Assembly: GCA_964647785.1 (NCBI GenBank)
Contig: CAZYJD010000002.1
Span: 14,186-78,185 of the forward strand
Length of the DNA stretch: 64,000 bases
Source: CAZYJD01 sp964647785
GTDB lineage: Bacteria > Bacteroidota > Bacteroidia > NS11-12g > UBA9320
Reading direction: 5' to 3'
Part shown: in pieces, positions 56,011 to 63,886 of the stretch
Layout: the number at the start of each line of letters is the position of its first letter
Position numbering within the stretch: position 1 is the stretch's first letter
The notes under the pieces: generated by a model
What the model was told of the DNA's origin: nothing
The model's database searches: none
Seen by the model: the letters and a program-made list of their open reading frames with translations, nothing else
Program-made: the position numbers and the translations under genes

Positions 56011-57777
56011 TTAGAATTTGATTTTTCGCATTCTAAGGCTTTGTGGCGTTACTTCGAGGTACTCGTCATCATTGATGTACTCCATGGCTTCCTCCAGTGA
56101 GAACTGAATTTTGGGTGCAATTTTCACGCCTTCATCCGAGCCGGATGCCCGAATATTGGTTAATTTTTTCCCTTTGATCAGGTTCACCTCCAGGTCATTA
56201 TTTCGGCTGTGTTCACCCACCACTTGTCCCTTGTATATCTGGTCGCCAGGTTCCACAAAAAATCTTCCCCTGTCCTGCAAACGATCGATGGCGTAGGCCA
56301 GGGCCTGCCCCGTTTCCATGCTCACAAGGCTTCCATTGCTTCTCTGGGGGATGTCTCCTTTCATGGGGCCATATTCTCTGAAACGATGGTTCATCACTGC
56401 CTCTCCTGCTGTAGCAGTGAGCAGAAAATTCCTGAGACCAATGAGCCCTCTTGATGGAATATTGAACTCAAGATGCTGAAGGTCGCCTTTGGGTTCCATC
56501 ACCAACAACTCACCTTTTCGCATGGTAACCAATTCAATGGCTTTTCCACTGTATGCTTCAGGAACATCAATGACCAGGGTTTCATAGGGTTCGGTTTGTT
56601 GGCCATCAATGGTTTTAAAAATAACCTTAGGCTTACCAACCTGCAGTTCATACCCTTCGCGTCTCATGGTTTCAATTAAGACACTCAAATGGAGAACACC
56701 ACGGCCATAAACATTGAATTTGTCTTCCGTGTCGGTTTCCTCCACTCTTAAGGCGAGATTTTTTTCAGTTTCCTGATACAAGCGGTCTCTCAGGTGTCGG
56801 CTGGTCACAAATTTTCCTTCTTTTCCGAAAAAAGGAGAAGTATTGATGGTGAACAACATGCTCATGGTTGGTTCATCAACTGCAATTCTCGGCAGGGGCT
56901 CCGGTTCTTGAAGATCGGCAAGGGTGTCGCCAATTTCAAAGTCTTCCAAGCCAACAACTGCGCAAAGGTCTCCACTTCTTACCGCCTCACATTTCTCTTT
57001 TTCCAAGCCTTTGAACACATACACCTCTTTGGCTCTCACTTTTTTAAAGTTGCCGTCTTTTTTACAGAGCACGTAATCTTTACCTGCAACCAGATCGCCG
57101 CGGTAAATCCGGCCTATTGCAATACGTCCCATGAAGCGGGAGTAATCCAAGCTGGTAATTTGCATTTGAAGGGTTCCTTCTTTGTATGGGGCTTCGGGGA
57201 TGACTTCCAATATGGTATCAAGCAAGGGCTCAATATCTTCCGTTGGCTGATTCCAGTCGTGGCTCATCCAGCCATGCTTGCTGCTGCCAAACAACGTTCG
57301 GAAATCCAGCTGATCTTCAGTAGCTTCAAGGTTAAACATCAAGTCGAAAACGGACTCTTGCACCAGTTCAGGGGTGCAGTTTTCCTTGTCCACCTTGTTC
57401 ACCACCAAAATGGGTTTCAAGCCAAGCTCGATGGCCTTGCTTAAAACAAATCGGGTTTGAGGCATCGGGCCTTCAAAGGCATCCACCAGCAACAGCACCC
57501 CATCGGCCATCTTCAGCACCCGTTCAACTTCTCCTCCGAAGTCGGCGTGACCCGGCGTATCGATGATGTTGATCTTGACATCCTTGTAATTGACCGAAAC
57601 ATTTTTTGAAAGGATGGTGATTCCCCGCTCTCTTTCCAAGTCGTTGTTGTCGAGTATCAACTCGTTGTACTCTTTTCTTTGATCGAGGGTTTTACAGTGA
57701 TGAATGATCTTGTCTACCAAGGTGGTTTTGCCATGATCGACGTGGGCAATGATGGCAATGTTGCGGATGGATTGCAT
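56011..57777 (-). CDS. typA: Ribosome-associated GTPase TypA/BipA
   Basis: Translational GTPase that binds the ribosome and influences cold and stress growth. At 588 aa it is normal length. G motifs: AHVDHGKTTLVDKII, then the DTPGHADFGGEVERV switch and NKVDKENCTPE. Domain II and III follow, and the BipA-specific C-terminal domain ends YLEVTPQSLRMRKIKF. ATG start 57777 is clear. It is convergent with the hydrolase with no spacer, and divergent from the methyltransferase, separated by 110 nt holding two inverted repeats. Confidence 0.97.
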   Translation of the reverse strand: MQSIRNIAIIAHVDHGKTTLVDKIIHHCKTLDQRKEYNELILDNNDLERERGITILSKNVSVNYKDVKINIIDTPGHADFGGEVERVLKMADGVLLLVDAFEGPMPQTRFVLSKAIELGLKPILVVNKVDKENCTPELVQESVFDLMFNLEATEDQLDFRTLFGSSKHGWMSHDWNQPTEDIEPLLDTILEVIPEAPYKEGTLQMQITSLDYSRFMGRIAIGRIYRGDLVAGKDYVLCKKDGNFKKVRAKEVYVFKGLEKEKCEAVRSGDLCAVVGLEDFEIGDTLADLQEPEPLPRIAVDEPTMSMLFTINTSPFFGKEGKFVTSRHLRDRLYQETEKNLALRVEETDTEDKFNVYGRGVLHLSVLIETMRREGYELQVGKPKVIFKTIDGQQTEPYETLVIDVPEAYSGKAIELVTMRKGELLVMEPKGDLQHLEFNIPSRGLIGLRNFLLTATAGEAVMNHRFREYGPMKGDIPQRSNGSLVSMETGQALAYAIDRLQDRGRFFVEPGDQIYKGQVVGEHSRNNDLEVNLIKGKKLTNIRASGSDEGVKIAPKIQFSLEEAMEYINDDEYLEVTPQSLRMRKIKF

Positions 57778-57825
57778 GCGTAATTTTAAAGAAGCCGCGA
57801 AAATAGCCTTTCAAAAGCGCATAAT

Positions 57826-57848
57826 TGTTACTTGTGTGAGAAGTAACA
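57826..57848. promoter_or_regulatory. 8-bp inverted repeat between typA and the methyltransferase
   Basis: Perfect arms TGTTACTT (57826-57833) and AAGTAACA (57841-57848), with a 7-nt spacer, 49 nt upstream of typA and 40 nt upstream of the methyltransferase. The spacing suits a dimeric regulator. There is no T tract, so it is not a terminator. Confidence 0.5.
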
Positions 57849-57865
57849 CATGAAAGCAAAGGCGA

Positions 57866-57884
57866 AAGTACTTTTTTTGTACTT
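57866..57884. promoter_or_regulatory. 6-bp inverted repeat touching the methyltransferase start
   Basis: Arms AAGTAC (57866-57871) and GTACTT (57879-57884) surround seven T; the right arm ends 3 nt before the ATG. Its AAGTA and TACTT elements echo the neighbouring dyad at 57826-57848. It could be a second operator half-site pair or a hairpin over the start. Confidence 0.4.
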
Positions 57885-57887
57885 GAC

Positions 57888-58499
57888 ATGATTGAATTTT
57901 GGAATGAGCGTTATCGCGAAGAGGGTTGGGCATACGGCATGGAACCCAATCAATGGTTGAAAAAGAAATTGCATCCTACATCGAGCAATGCACAGGCATT
58001 ATTTGCTGCAGAGGGACAGGGCAGAAATGCTGTCTATGCCGCTGAACAAGGATGGAAAGTAAGTGCGTTTGATCTCAGTGAGGCGGGCCGCGAGCGCGCT
58101 CTGGAACTTGCGCGGGAGAAAGGGGTTGAATTGGATTACAAAATTTCAGATGCCCTTGCAGTGGACCACCCCAAAGAAAGTTTTGATCTGTTGGTTTTGA
58201 TTTTTGCCCATTTCCCCGCCGGCAAGCGAATGGAGATTCATCGTCATTTGCTCGAGTTGCTGCGTCCGGGAGGGCTTGTCATTTTCGAAGCTTATACCAA
58301 AGAGCAATTGGCGTATCAAAAAGCCCATCAATCGGGTGGCCCCCAGCAATGGGAGATGTTGTTTAATTTGGAAGAAATTGGCCGCGAGTTCAGCACTTGT
58401 GACATCATTGAGCTGGAGATGGGCGAAACCGTTTTGGCCGAAGGAAAATATCATCAGGGCAAGGCCCATACGGTCCGTTTCATTGGTTGCAAACGTTAG
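57888..58499 (+). CDS. SAM-dependent methyltransferase (TehB-like)
   Basis: A 203-aa class I methyltransferase. The AdoMet site is in ALFAAEGQGRNAVYAAEQGW, then VSAFDLSEAGRERALELA. RPGGLVIFEAYTKEQL marks the end of the core fold. The N-terminus WNERYREEGWAYGMEPN is typical of the tellurite-resistance TehB and thiopurine methyltransferase group, often acting on small metal, selenium or thiol compounds. The substrate is unknown. Its last codons contain the CAAACG hexamer that forms an array just downstream. Confidence 0.85.
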   Translation: MIEFWNERYREEGWAYGMEPNQWLKKKLHPTSSNAQALFAAEGQGRNAVYAAEQGWKVSAFDLSEAGRERALELAREKGVELDYKISDALAVDHPKESFDLLVLIFAHFPAGKRMEIHRHLLELLRPGGLVIFEAYTKEQLAYQKAHQSGGPQQWEMLFNLEEIGREFSTCDIIELEMGETVLAEGKYHQGKAHTVRFIGCKR

Positions 58500-58521
58500 C
58501 CAATCGGTATATTTTCGTTTT

Positions 58522-58558
58522 CAAACGCTTACAAACGAGATCAAACGAAATACAAACG
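58522..58558 (+). repeat. Four CAAACG repeats at 10-11 bp spacing upstream of ssb
   Basis: CAAACG occurs at 58522, 58532, 58542 and 58553, all in the same orientation, one DNA turn apart. A fifth copy ends the preceding gene (58490). The array is 95 nt before the ssb start, in the region that should hold its promoter. Confidence 0.8.
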
Positions 58559-58652
58559 ATAGGTGGTGGCTTTGAATTGAAGTTTTGTGGCTGATCAGGG
58601 GTCATTTAGAGGCCTCTTTGAAACCAAATTCTACACAATTAAAGTTTGTATT

Positions 58653-58994
58653 ATGAATCAATTACGAAACAAGGTGATGTTGATTGGCAACATCGGAATG
58701 GATCCCGAAATTAAGGAGATCAATGGCGGAAAAAAGCTGGCGAGAATGACGCTTGCTACCCATGAACGCTACAAAACCAGGAGCGGAGAAAAAGTAGAGG
58801 ACACACAGTGGCACAACCTCGTGATTTGGGGTAAATTGGCTGAAATAGCTGAAAAGTACTGTGCGAAAGGCAATGAGATTGCCGTTGAAGGGAAAATCAC
58901 CAACCGAAGCTGGGAAGATCGCGAGGGCGTAAGGCGCTATACCACTGAAATTGTGGTGAATGATTTGTTGCTTTTAGGCCGAAAGAACCCTTAA
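58653..58994 (+). CDS. ssb: Single-stranded DNA-binding protein
   Basis: A 113-aa OB-fold protein of the SSB family. The start at 58653 fits MNQLRNKVMLIGNIG; an upstream GTG (58587) would add 22 non-conserved residues. Family motifs are ARMTLATHERYKTRSGEKVE and EDTQWHNLVIWGKLAE, ending ITNRSWEDREGVRRYTTEI. It stops right after the OB fold (LLLLGRKNP), without the usual long acidic tail that recruits partners. A second, longer SSB elsewhere is therefore likely. It is monocistronic by position. Confidence 0.92.
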   Translation: MNQLRNKVMLIGNIGMDPEIKEINGGKKLARMTLATHERYKTRSGEKVEDTQWHNLVIWGKLAEIAEKYCAKGNEIAVEGKITNRSWEDREGVRRYTTEIVVNDLLLLGRKNP

Positions 58995-59250
58995 TTGTAC
59001 GCTCTCCAGAAGTGTGAAATCCTTGGAATCATCCATCCGAAGATAAAAGTGGTGTTTAAAGTAAAATTTAGAGAGGATTAGGTTGTTTTGTTTTGTTGAA
59101 AACAAATAAAAATACTCACCGTACTTTATTTTTTTTAAATGCCACTTTATGATAAATATCAGCAGTACGCAGCATTCAAATCTCCGATGAAGGGTGAAAA
59201 TTTGCTGAAGATGGTTATTCCGCAGTTGGTGGCCATGCTAAGATTGTGGT

Positions 59251-60486
59251 ATGAAGACTAAAATAAATGCATTTGTTGCCCTATTGATGACCATGATCAT
59301 GCTTTCTTCTTGTGCAGATCTATGGGTTGTGAAGCGCCGTTACAATCGAGGTTATTTTATCAGCCCAGGCTACAAGGAACGAAGCAAGATATTTGATCAA
59401 AAGCGAGCAATTGTGCTGCAGCAACGCAGTTTACAGCGCAATTTGACGAGCAGGAGGGCTGGGGCCATAACCTTCGACCAAAGAGTGGAGCAAGTAGTTG
59501 ATCCATTGCCTCTCCTTGAGTCCGGCGATTGGGCCATATGCCCCACGGATGACACCGGGGCTGAGGTTGGTGAAGCCGAAAAAAGCATTGGGCCGAGGCG
59601 TCCAGCAACAATCCTAGCGAAAACCCAGGTGACATCTTCTGCACCTGTGCATTTGCCAATGGCAGCATCTTCCATGGACCAGCAAAAGGGTCAAAACCGG
59701 AATAAGGGCAAGGAAGCGAATCATTGGTGGTGGGGACTTGCAATGGCACTTTTATCTACCCAGCTTTTGTTGCAGAGAAAGACTGCAAAACATTCATACC
59801 GCTTGAGTCGATGGGCTGCGGCAAACCCCAATAAAGCCCGTGCATATATTGCAGTTTCTACCATAGCATTGGCGTTCAGCTCACTTCAACTGGGTCTCAC
59901 CCTTGCATCTGCGGGCGTTTCATTTGGGAAAGAAAGTCTTTATGCATCATGGGCACTGGCTAGCGGAGGCGTACTCCTGCATTGGCTAGGTTCTGGCTCG
60001 CGGGCTAAACTGGCCTATATCATGCTCATCAGCGGCGGCACGCTGGGCATGTTACCAACGGCTGAAATAGCATATCATAGCACGCAAAATACAGCAGTTT
60101 TATCTGCCACTTATCATTCTACGGTGCAATGGAATCAGGATTTATATGCAAATCCGCAATCGGCTTTTCATCCGGTTGTTTTTGATGAGAAGCTGGAAGC
60201 AAAATTCTCTGATGAGCCAGTGGATGAGCCCAATCCAATATCTGCAGGAAAGGCTTTTGCGCTGATTTTATTCAGCGTTATCTTATTTGTTGCATTGCAA
60301 TATCTCGTTCTGATCTTTGCATGTGGTATATATTGTTCGGGCTATGAATTGGCTGCGGCCCTACTGGGTTTTGGGGGGACAGCCCTGCTATTATTGGGTT
60401 TGATCCACTCCATTCTTTCCGTGGCAAAAAGAAGACGCAGAACCAAAGGAGTTGAACGCGAGCGCAGACAACAACCTGCCACTTGA
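59251..60486 (+). CDS. Putative lipoprotein with several membrane helices, unknown function
   Basis: A 411-aa protein that combines a lipobox (Cys21 in MTMIMLSSC) with several hydrophobic helices. The N-terminal part after the cysteine is basic (VKRRYNRGYFISPG), a motif seen in other Bacteroidota lipoproteins. Helices begin around residue 156 (WWWGLAMALLSTQLLL) and recur near 195, 225, 250 and 335-390 (ILFSVILFVALQYLVLIFAC), with the end rich in R and K. Such a combination of lipoprotein signal and polytopic membrane part is unusual. I do not recognise the family. The ORF has an ATG start, and 256 nt of upstream sequence holds no other gene. Confidence 0.75.
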   Translation: MKTKINAFVALLMTMIMLSSCADLWVVKRRYNRGYFISPGYKERSKIFDQKRAIVLQQRSLQRNLTSRRAGAITFDQRVEQVVDPLPLLESGDWAICPTDDTGAEVGEAEKSIGPRRPATILAKTQVTSSAPVHLPMAASSMDQQKGQNRNKGKEANHWWWGLAMALLSTQLLLQRKTAKHSYRLSRWAAANPNKARAYIAVSTIALAFSSLQLGLTLASAGVSFGKESLYASWALASGGVLLHWLGSGSRAKLAYIMLISGGTLGMLPTAEIAYHSTQNTAVLSATYHSTVQWNQDLYANPQSAFHPVVFDEKLEAKFSDEPVDEPNPISAGKAFALILFSVILFVALQYLVLIFACGIYCSGYELAAALLGFGGTALLLLGLIHSILSVAKRRRRTKGVERERRQQPAT

Positions 60487-60559
60487 TTTTACGTAAGTAC
60501 AGTTGAAAGTTGAACGCTTGGGTGCACTCAATTCATTGACTCAGCCGCAGTTTCGCGGG

Positions 60560-60733
60560 TCATTGCTTGGATGTTTTTTCCATGAAAATGAAAACGGAGA
60601 GCAGCAAGAAACCAATCCCACTCAGCAAAGGAGGCAGCATTGACTTGGATATGCCTAGATAAATCAGCCATGCCGCAATCACGAGCAAGGCTAGGATGAT
60701 CAGGTTGTGTAGGGTCGATTTTTGTTGGATCAT
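60560..60733 (-). CDS. Small membrane protein, 57 aa
   Basis: A short gene read from the minus strand: ATG at 60731-60733 to TGA at 60560-60562. The protein begins MIQQKSTLHN, has two hydrophobic helices (LIILALLVIAAWLIYLG and LLSGIGFLLLSVFIF) separated by SKSMLPP, and ends MEKTSKQ. Two well-formed helices and charged ends in so short a frame argue for a real gene. Another reading frame on the same strand is longer (102 codons) but looks like non-coding sequence. It lies between the 411-aa lipoprotein and the dehydrogenase-like gene. Confidence 0.65.
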   Translation of the reverse strand: MIQQKSTLHNLIILALLVIAAWLIYLGISKSMLPPLLSGIGFLLLSVFIFMEKTSKQ

Positions 60734-60845
60734 GTGTTAGAAGTTTGACCAAATTTCCTGATAATAGCTCGATGTACAAACACAGCCATGAAATGCGCGC
60801 GGTATTCAGACGAGTTGGCACATCGCCACAAATCATGCAGCGGGG

Positions 60846-61508
60846 TTAATGCAATGCTTTGTTGCCCAGGTATTCTGTTTTCAACAAGGGACAAATTTTA
60901 TATCGCTCGTCGTGGGTATCGTTCCACAAAGCCTCCAGTGTCTCATAAACATTTTTGATGCCCATTTCATTGCACCACTCAAATGGTCCACCGGGATAGG
61001 CCGTACCCAATTTCATGCCCAGGTCTATATCTTCTTTGCTTGCTGTTCCCTCCTGAACGGTGTAGTAAGCTTCATTGATGATCATGCACAGCACCCGGGG
61101 GGTGTACATGCCAACCCTGCTTCCAACAAATCGCAAATCCCAGCCCAGAAATTCAGCGAGTGCAATCATCTTTTTCTTGCCTTCCTCATCTACCGCGCAT
61201 ACTTCTGTGATACTGCGGTTGATAAAACCCGGTAGACAATTCATGCCTGCGATGTGGCACGAAAGGGCATAGCCTGAGCGGCTAATGGCTTCTTCCAGTT
61301 GTATTTTCACACTCGAAGCCACAATGAAAGTGTTGTCGAGATTTGCATAATATTCCAATTTGCGTGGATTGTCATCAAAGTTCAAATCAAAGATCACATC
61401 ATAGCCTCTGAAATGGTTGTCTGCAATTTCAGTAACTTCGCATTGCAATGCAATCTTCAACCTCAGTTCTGCTATTCGGTTTGGGGTTCCTGTTACACCT
61501 ATCTTCAT
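60846..61508 (-). CDS. Shortened 3-hydroxyacyl-CoA dehydrogenase-like protein
   Basis: A 220-aa protein with the C-terminal domain of 3-hydroxyacyl-CoA dehydrogenases (about 100-215; VGSRVGMYTPRVLCMIINEA, then GTAYPGGPFEW). The usual catalytic region (SSVKIQLEEAISRSG) and histidine in SCHIAGMN are retained. The N-terminal Rossmann fold is much reduced: it opens MKIGVTGTPNRIAELRLKI, without GxGxxG, and about 60 residues are missing. ATG 61508 is favoured by a -7 box ending 8 nt upstream; the TTG at 61529 is less likely. It is divergent from ridA. Cofactor binding is therefore in doubt. Confidence 0.78.
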   Translation of the reverse strand: MKIGVTGTPNRIAELRLKIALQCEVTEIADNHFRGYDVIFDLNFDDNPRKLEYYANLDNTFIVASSVKIQLEEAISRSGYALSCHIAGMNCLPGFINRSITEVCAVDEEGKKKMIALAEFLGWDLRFVGSRVGMYTPRVLCMIINEAYYTVQEGTASKEDIDLGMKLGTAYPGGPFEWCNEMGIKNVYETLEALWNDTHDERYKICPLLKTEYLGNKALH

Positions 61509-61515
61509 GTAGTTA

Positions 61516-61523
61516 CAAAGATA
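61516..61523 (-). promoter_or_regulatory. -7 box (TATCTTTG, minus strand) for the dehydrogenase-like gene
   Basis: Exact TAnnTTTG match on the minus strand, 7 nt before the ATG at 61508, predicting a transcript starting almost at the start codon. Confidence 0.45.
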
Positions 61524-61546
61524 TGTCAAATGAAAAACCTCATGCC

Positions 61547-61930
61547 ATGAATGAAAAGCAAATCATTCGCACCAAGAATGCCCCAGCAGCCATTGGTCCC
61601 TACAGCCAGGCAGTATTCCTCAACGGAACGCTGTATTGTTCAGGGCAAATTGCCATTGATCCGGCATCCGGTCAAATGATTGAAGGCGATGTTGCCGCAG
61701 AAACAAAAAGGGTGATGGAAAATCTAAAGGCGGTTTTGGCTGAAGCAGACATGGATTTCAGCCATGTGCTTAAAGTCAGCATTTTCCTCAAAGATTTGAA
61801 TGATTATTCAACGGTCAATGCGGTGTATGCTTCTTATTTTTCTCAAAATCCGCCCGCGCGTGAGGCCGTTCAGGTTGTTCGGTTACCAAAAGATGCAGCG
61901 GTTGAGATATCCTTGATTGCAGCCAAATAA
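61547..61930 (+). CDS. ridA: RidA-family enamine/imine deaminase
   Basis: A 127-aa protein of the RidA/YjgF family, which hydrolyses reactive 2-aminoacrylate and related imines. The start at 61547 gives MNEKQIIRTKNAPAAIGPYSQAV; an ATG at 61523 is also in frame. Hallmarks are APAAIGPYSQAV, YCSGQIAIDPASGQM, and the arginine in NPPAREAVQVVRLPKDAAVEI. It is divergent from the dehydrogenase-like gene and is followed by nadK 9 nt later. Confidence 0.93.
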   Translation: MNEKQIIRTKNAPAAIGPYSQAVFLNGTLYCSGQIAIDPASGQMIEGDVAAETKRVMENLKAVLAEADMDFSHVLKVSIFLKDLNDYSTVNAVYASYFSQNPPAREAVQVVRLPKDAAVEISLIAAK

Positions 61931-61939
61931 TCGGGAGTC

Positions 61940-62818
61940 ATGAAAGTTGCGCTATACGCAAGAGGGATTAGAAATCAAGAGAGCCGGGAGGTTTTTCAGG
62001 AGGTGTTGGATTATCTGCACCTTCAACAAGCAGAGGTATTGATTCACCCATCGCTTGCGGATGAAATGGGGCATCTACAGCTCAAAAAGAAACCCGATGT
62101 TTTACATGCACAGGATTTCTTGCGCTATCCTCCGGATTATTTGATCAGCATTGGTGGCGATGGAACCATACTCGATACTTTGAATATTGTGCGCGACAGC
62201 GGTGTGCCAGTTTTGGGAATCAACACCGGCCGATTTGGATTCCTGTCGAGTTGCAGGGCTTCTGAAGTGCAGGGCGCTCTGGCAGAGCTCTTTAGTAAAT
62301 CATATAGTACCGAGGATCGAACGGTTTTGATGTTGGAAAGCAACTATCCTGCTTTTGATGATTTTCCCTATGCCCTGAATGATTTTGTGCTGCACAAGAA
62401 AGAAAGTTCAAGCATGGTCATTGTACACGCGTATTTGAACGGTGAGTTTCTAAATTCATACTGGGCTGATGGCTTGATCATTGCCACTCCCACCGGTTCA
62501 ACCGGCTATTCGCTGAGTTGTGGCGGGCCCATTCTTTTTCCGCAATCGGGCAGTTTTGTGATCACGCCCATTGCACCGCACAACCTCAATGTAAGGCCAG
62601 CAGTAATCAGCGATGACCATGTGCTTTCCTTTGAAATTGAAGGCCGGAGCCGTTCTTTTCTCTGCTCGCTGGATGCCAGAAGTGAATCGATTCGGCACGA
62701 TATACAGCTGGCTGTGAAAAAGGCCGATTTTCCCTTTCGGCTCATCAGGCTCAGCAACGAGAATTTCTTGAGCACCCTGAGAACCAAATTGATGTGGGGG
62801 CTCGATAACAGGAACTGA
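61940..62818 (+). CDS. nadK: NAD kinase
   Basis: Makes NADP from NAD. The 292-aa protein carries ISIGGDGTILDTLN, the GGDG motif of NAD kinases, and INTGRFGFLSS, SPTGSTGYSLSCGGPI and ITPIAPHNLNVRPAVI. It follows ridA by 9 nt and precedes two DUF6089 outer-membrane proteins. In Bacteroidota this order often continues with isoprenyl transferase and BamA, so those genes are expected beyond the window. Confidence 0.96.
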   Translation: MKVALYARGIRNQESREVFQEVLDYLHLQQAEVLIHPSLADEMGHLQLKKKPDVLHAQDFLRYPPDYLISIGGDGTILDTLNIVRDSGVPVLGINTGRFGFLSSCRASEVQGALAELFSKSYSTEDRTVLMLESNYPAFDDFPYALNDFVLHKKESSSMVIVHAYLNGEFLNSYWADGLIIATPTGSTGYSLSCGGPILFPQSGSFVITPIAPHNLNVRPAVISDDHVLSFEIEGRSRSFLCSLDARSESIRHDIQLAVKKADFPFRLIRLSNENFLSTLRTKLMWGLDNRN

Positions 62819-62861
62819 GAACGAAATAATCTTCGCGGCCTTATCGTTGCTTAAAAACAGC

Positions 62862-62869
62862 TATATTTG
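62862..62869 (+). promoter_or_regulatory. -7 box (TATATTTG) for the first DUF6089 gene
   Basis: Exact TAnnTTTG match 21 nt before the ATG at 62891. It lies after nadK, so DUF6089 probably has its own transcript. Confidence 0.5.
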
Positions 62870-62890
62870 AAATCTTTTGAATTTTCAGAA

Positions 62891-63793
62891 ATGAAACAGA
62901 TAAAATACACAGCAACCTTGTTTCTGATGCTTGTGGCGCTTGGCTCACATGCACAGCAATGGAGAAAGGTGAGTTCGCTGGAGTTCGGGATCATGGGTGG
63001 AGGAAGCAATTATCAAGGAGAATTGACCAACTCTTTTTTCGAGTCTAAAGGAACCCATCTCGCAATGGGTATCTTAACCCGTTACAATCCCAATGAGCGA
63101 GTTACTTTCCGTTTGCAGGCCGTTCGTGGCAAGATTAGTGGAGACGACCAATGGTACCCAAGCATCAGTGAAAGAAACGTTAGAAACTTAGATTTTGAGT
63201 CGGTTCTTTGGGACTTTAAAGCCGGCTTAGACATCAACCTCAGGGTGCTTGATTTCAAACAAACCAGAGGGGTTATTCCCTATGTAACCACCGGGCTGTC
63301 TGTATTTAAATTCAACCCCACGGCACAATTCTTATACGACCCCAATAGCCCGCACGTCAACCGCGTTGGTTCTTCATACACCACGCTCCAAAGCAGAAAT
63401 GAAGAATTGGTTGAATTGCAGCCGCTGAGCACAGAAGGCCAGCAAACCACTCAGTACAATGAAAGAGAGCGTTATTCGCTTACCCAGCTGGCGGTGCCAC
63501 TGGGCTTTGGTGTCAAATTCAGACTGTCTGAAGATTGGGTGATGGGCCTTGAGTATGTGATACACAAAACCTTCACCGACTATTTGGATGATGTGAGTTC
63601 AAGCTACATTGAATCTTCTTATATAGAGGGTCAATATGGTCCGATGGCCGCTGCCATGGCAGATCGTTCACGCGTTTTGAATGAAGCAGGCGTAAGCCGT
63701 GGTGATGATTCAAATAACGATTGGTACGCCATATTCGGCCTTAATCTTACCTATCGTATCAATCTTAGCGGTGTTCGTTGCCCCGAGTTTTAA
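62891..63793 (+). CDS. DUF6089-family outer-membrane protein
   Basis: A 300-aa exported protein of the DUF6089 outer-membrane beta-barrel family. The signal peptide (TLFLMLVALGSHAQ) is followed by LEFGIMGGGSNYQGELTNSF, the family start. Alternating barrel strands follow, with LRVLDFKQTRGVIPYVTTGLSVFKFNP, and a late barrel region (LAVPLGFGVKFRLSEDWVMGLE). It ends NLTYRINLSGVRCPEF. The TTG at 62867 is replaced by the ATG at 62891 because of the -7 box. In related genomes it sits between nadK and uppS/bamA, which suggests outer-membrane biogenesis. Confidence 0.85.
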   Translation: MKQIKYTATLFLMLVALGSHAQQWRKVSSLEFGIMGGGSNYQGELTNSFFESKGTHLAMGILTRYNPNERVTFRLQAVRGKISGDDQWYPSISERNVRNLDFESVLWDFKAGLDINLRVLDFKQTRGVIPYVTTGLSVFKFNPTAQFLYDPNSPHVNRVGSSYTTLQSRNEELVELQPLSTEGQQTTQYNERERYSLTQLAVPLGFGVKFRLSEDWVMGLEYVIHKTFTDYLDDVSSSYIESSYIEGQYGPMAAAMADRSRVLNEAGVSRGDDSNNDWYAIFGLNLTYRINLSGVRCPEF

Positions 63794-63886
63794 CCAATAA
63801 TTTGCCTATCGTACAGAGCGCTACTTACTTATTAAAACCTATTTGTAACTTTTGACGGTTTGGAGCCGTTCAATGACTTGAAGAGA

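Noticed and set aside
59360..59749. 129-codon minus-strand frame opposite the 411-aa lipoprotein
   Set aside because: It lies fully antisense to a well-formed coding region and shows no domain or signal.
60528..60836. 102-codon minus-strand frame around the small membrane protein
   Set aside because: Its translation has no hydrophobic or domain pattern and it overlaps, in another frame of the same strand, the better supported 57-aa gene at 60560-60733.
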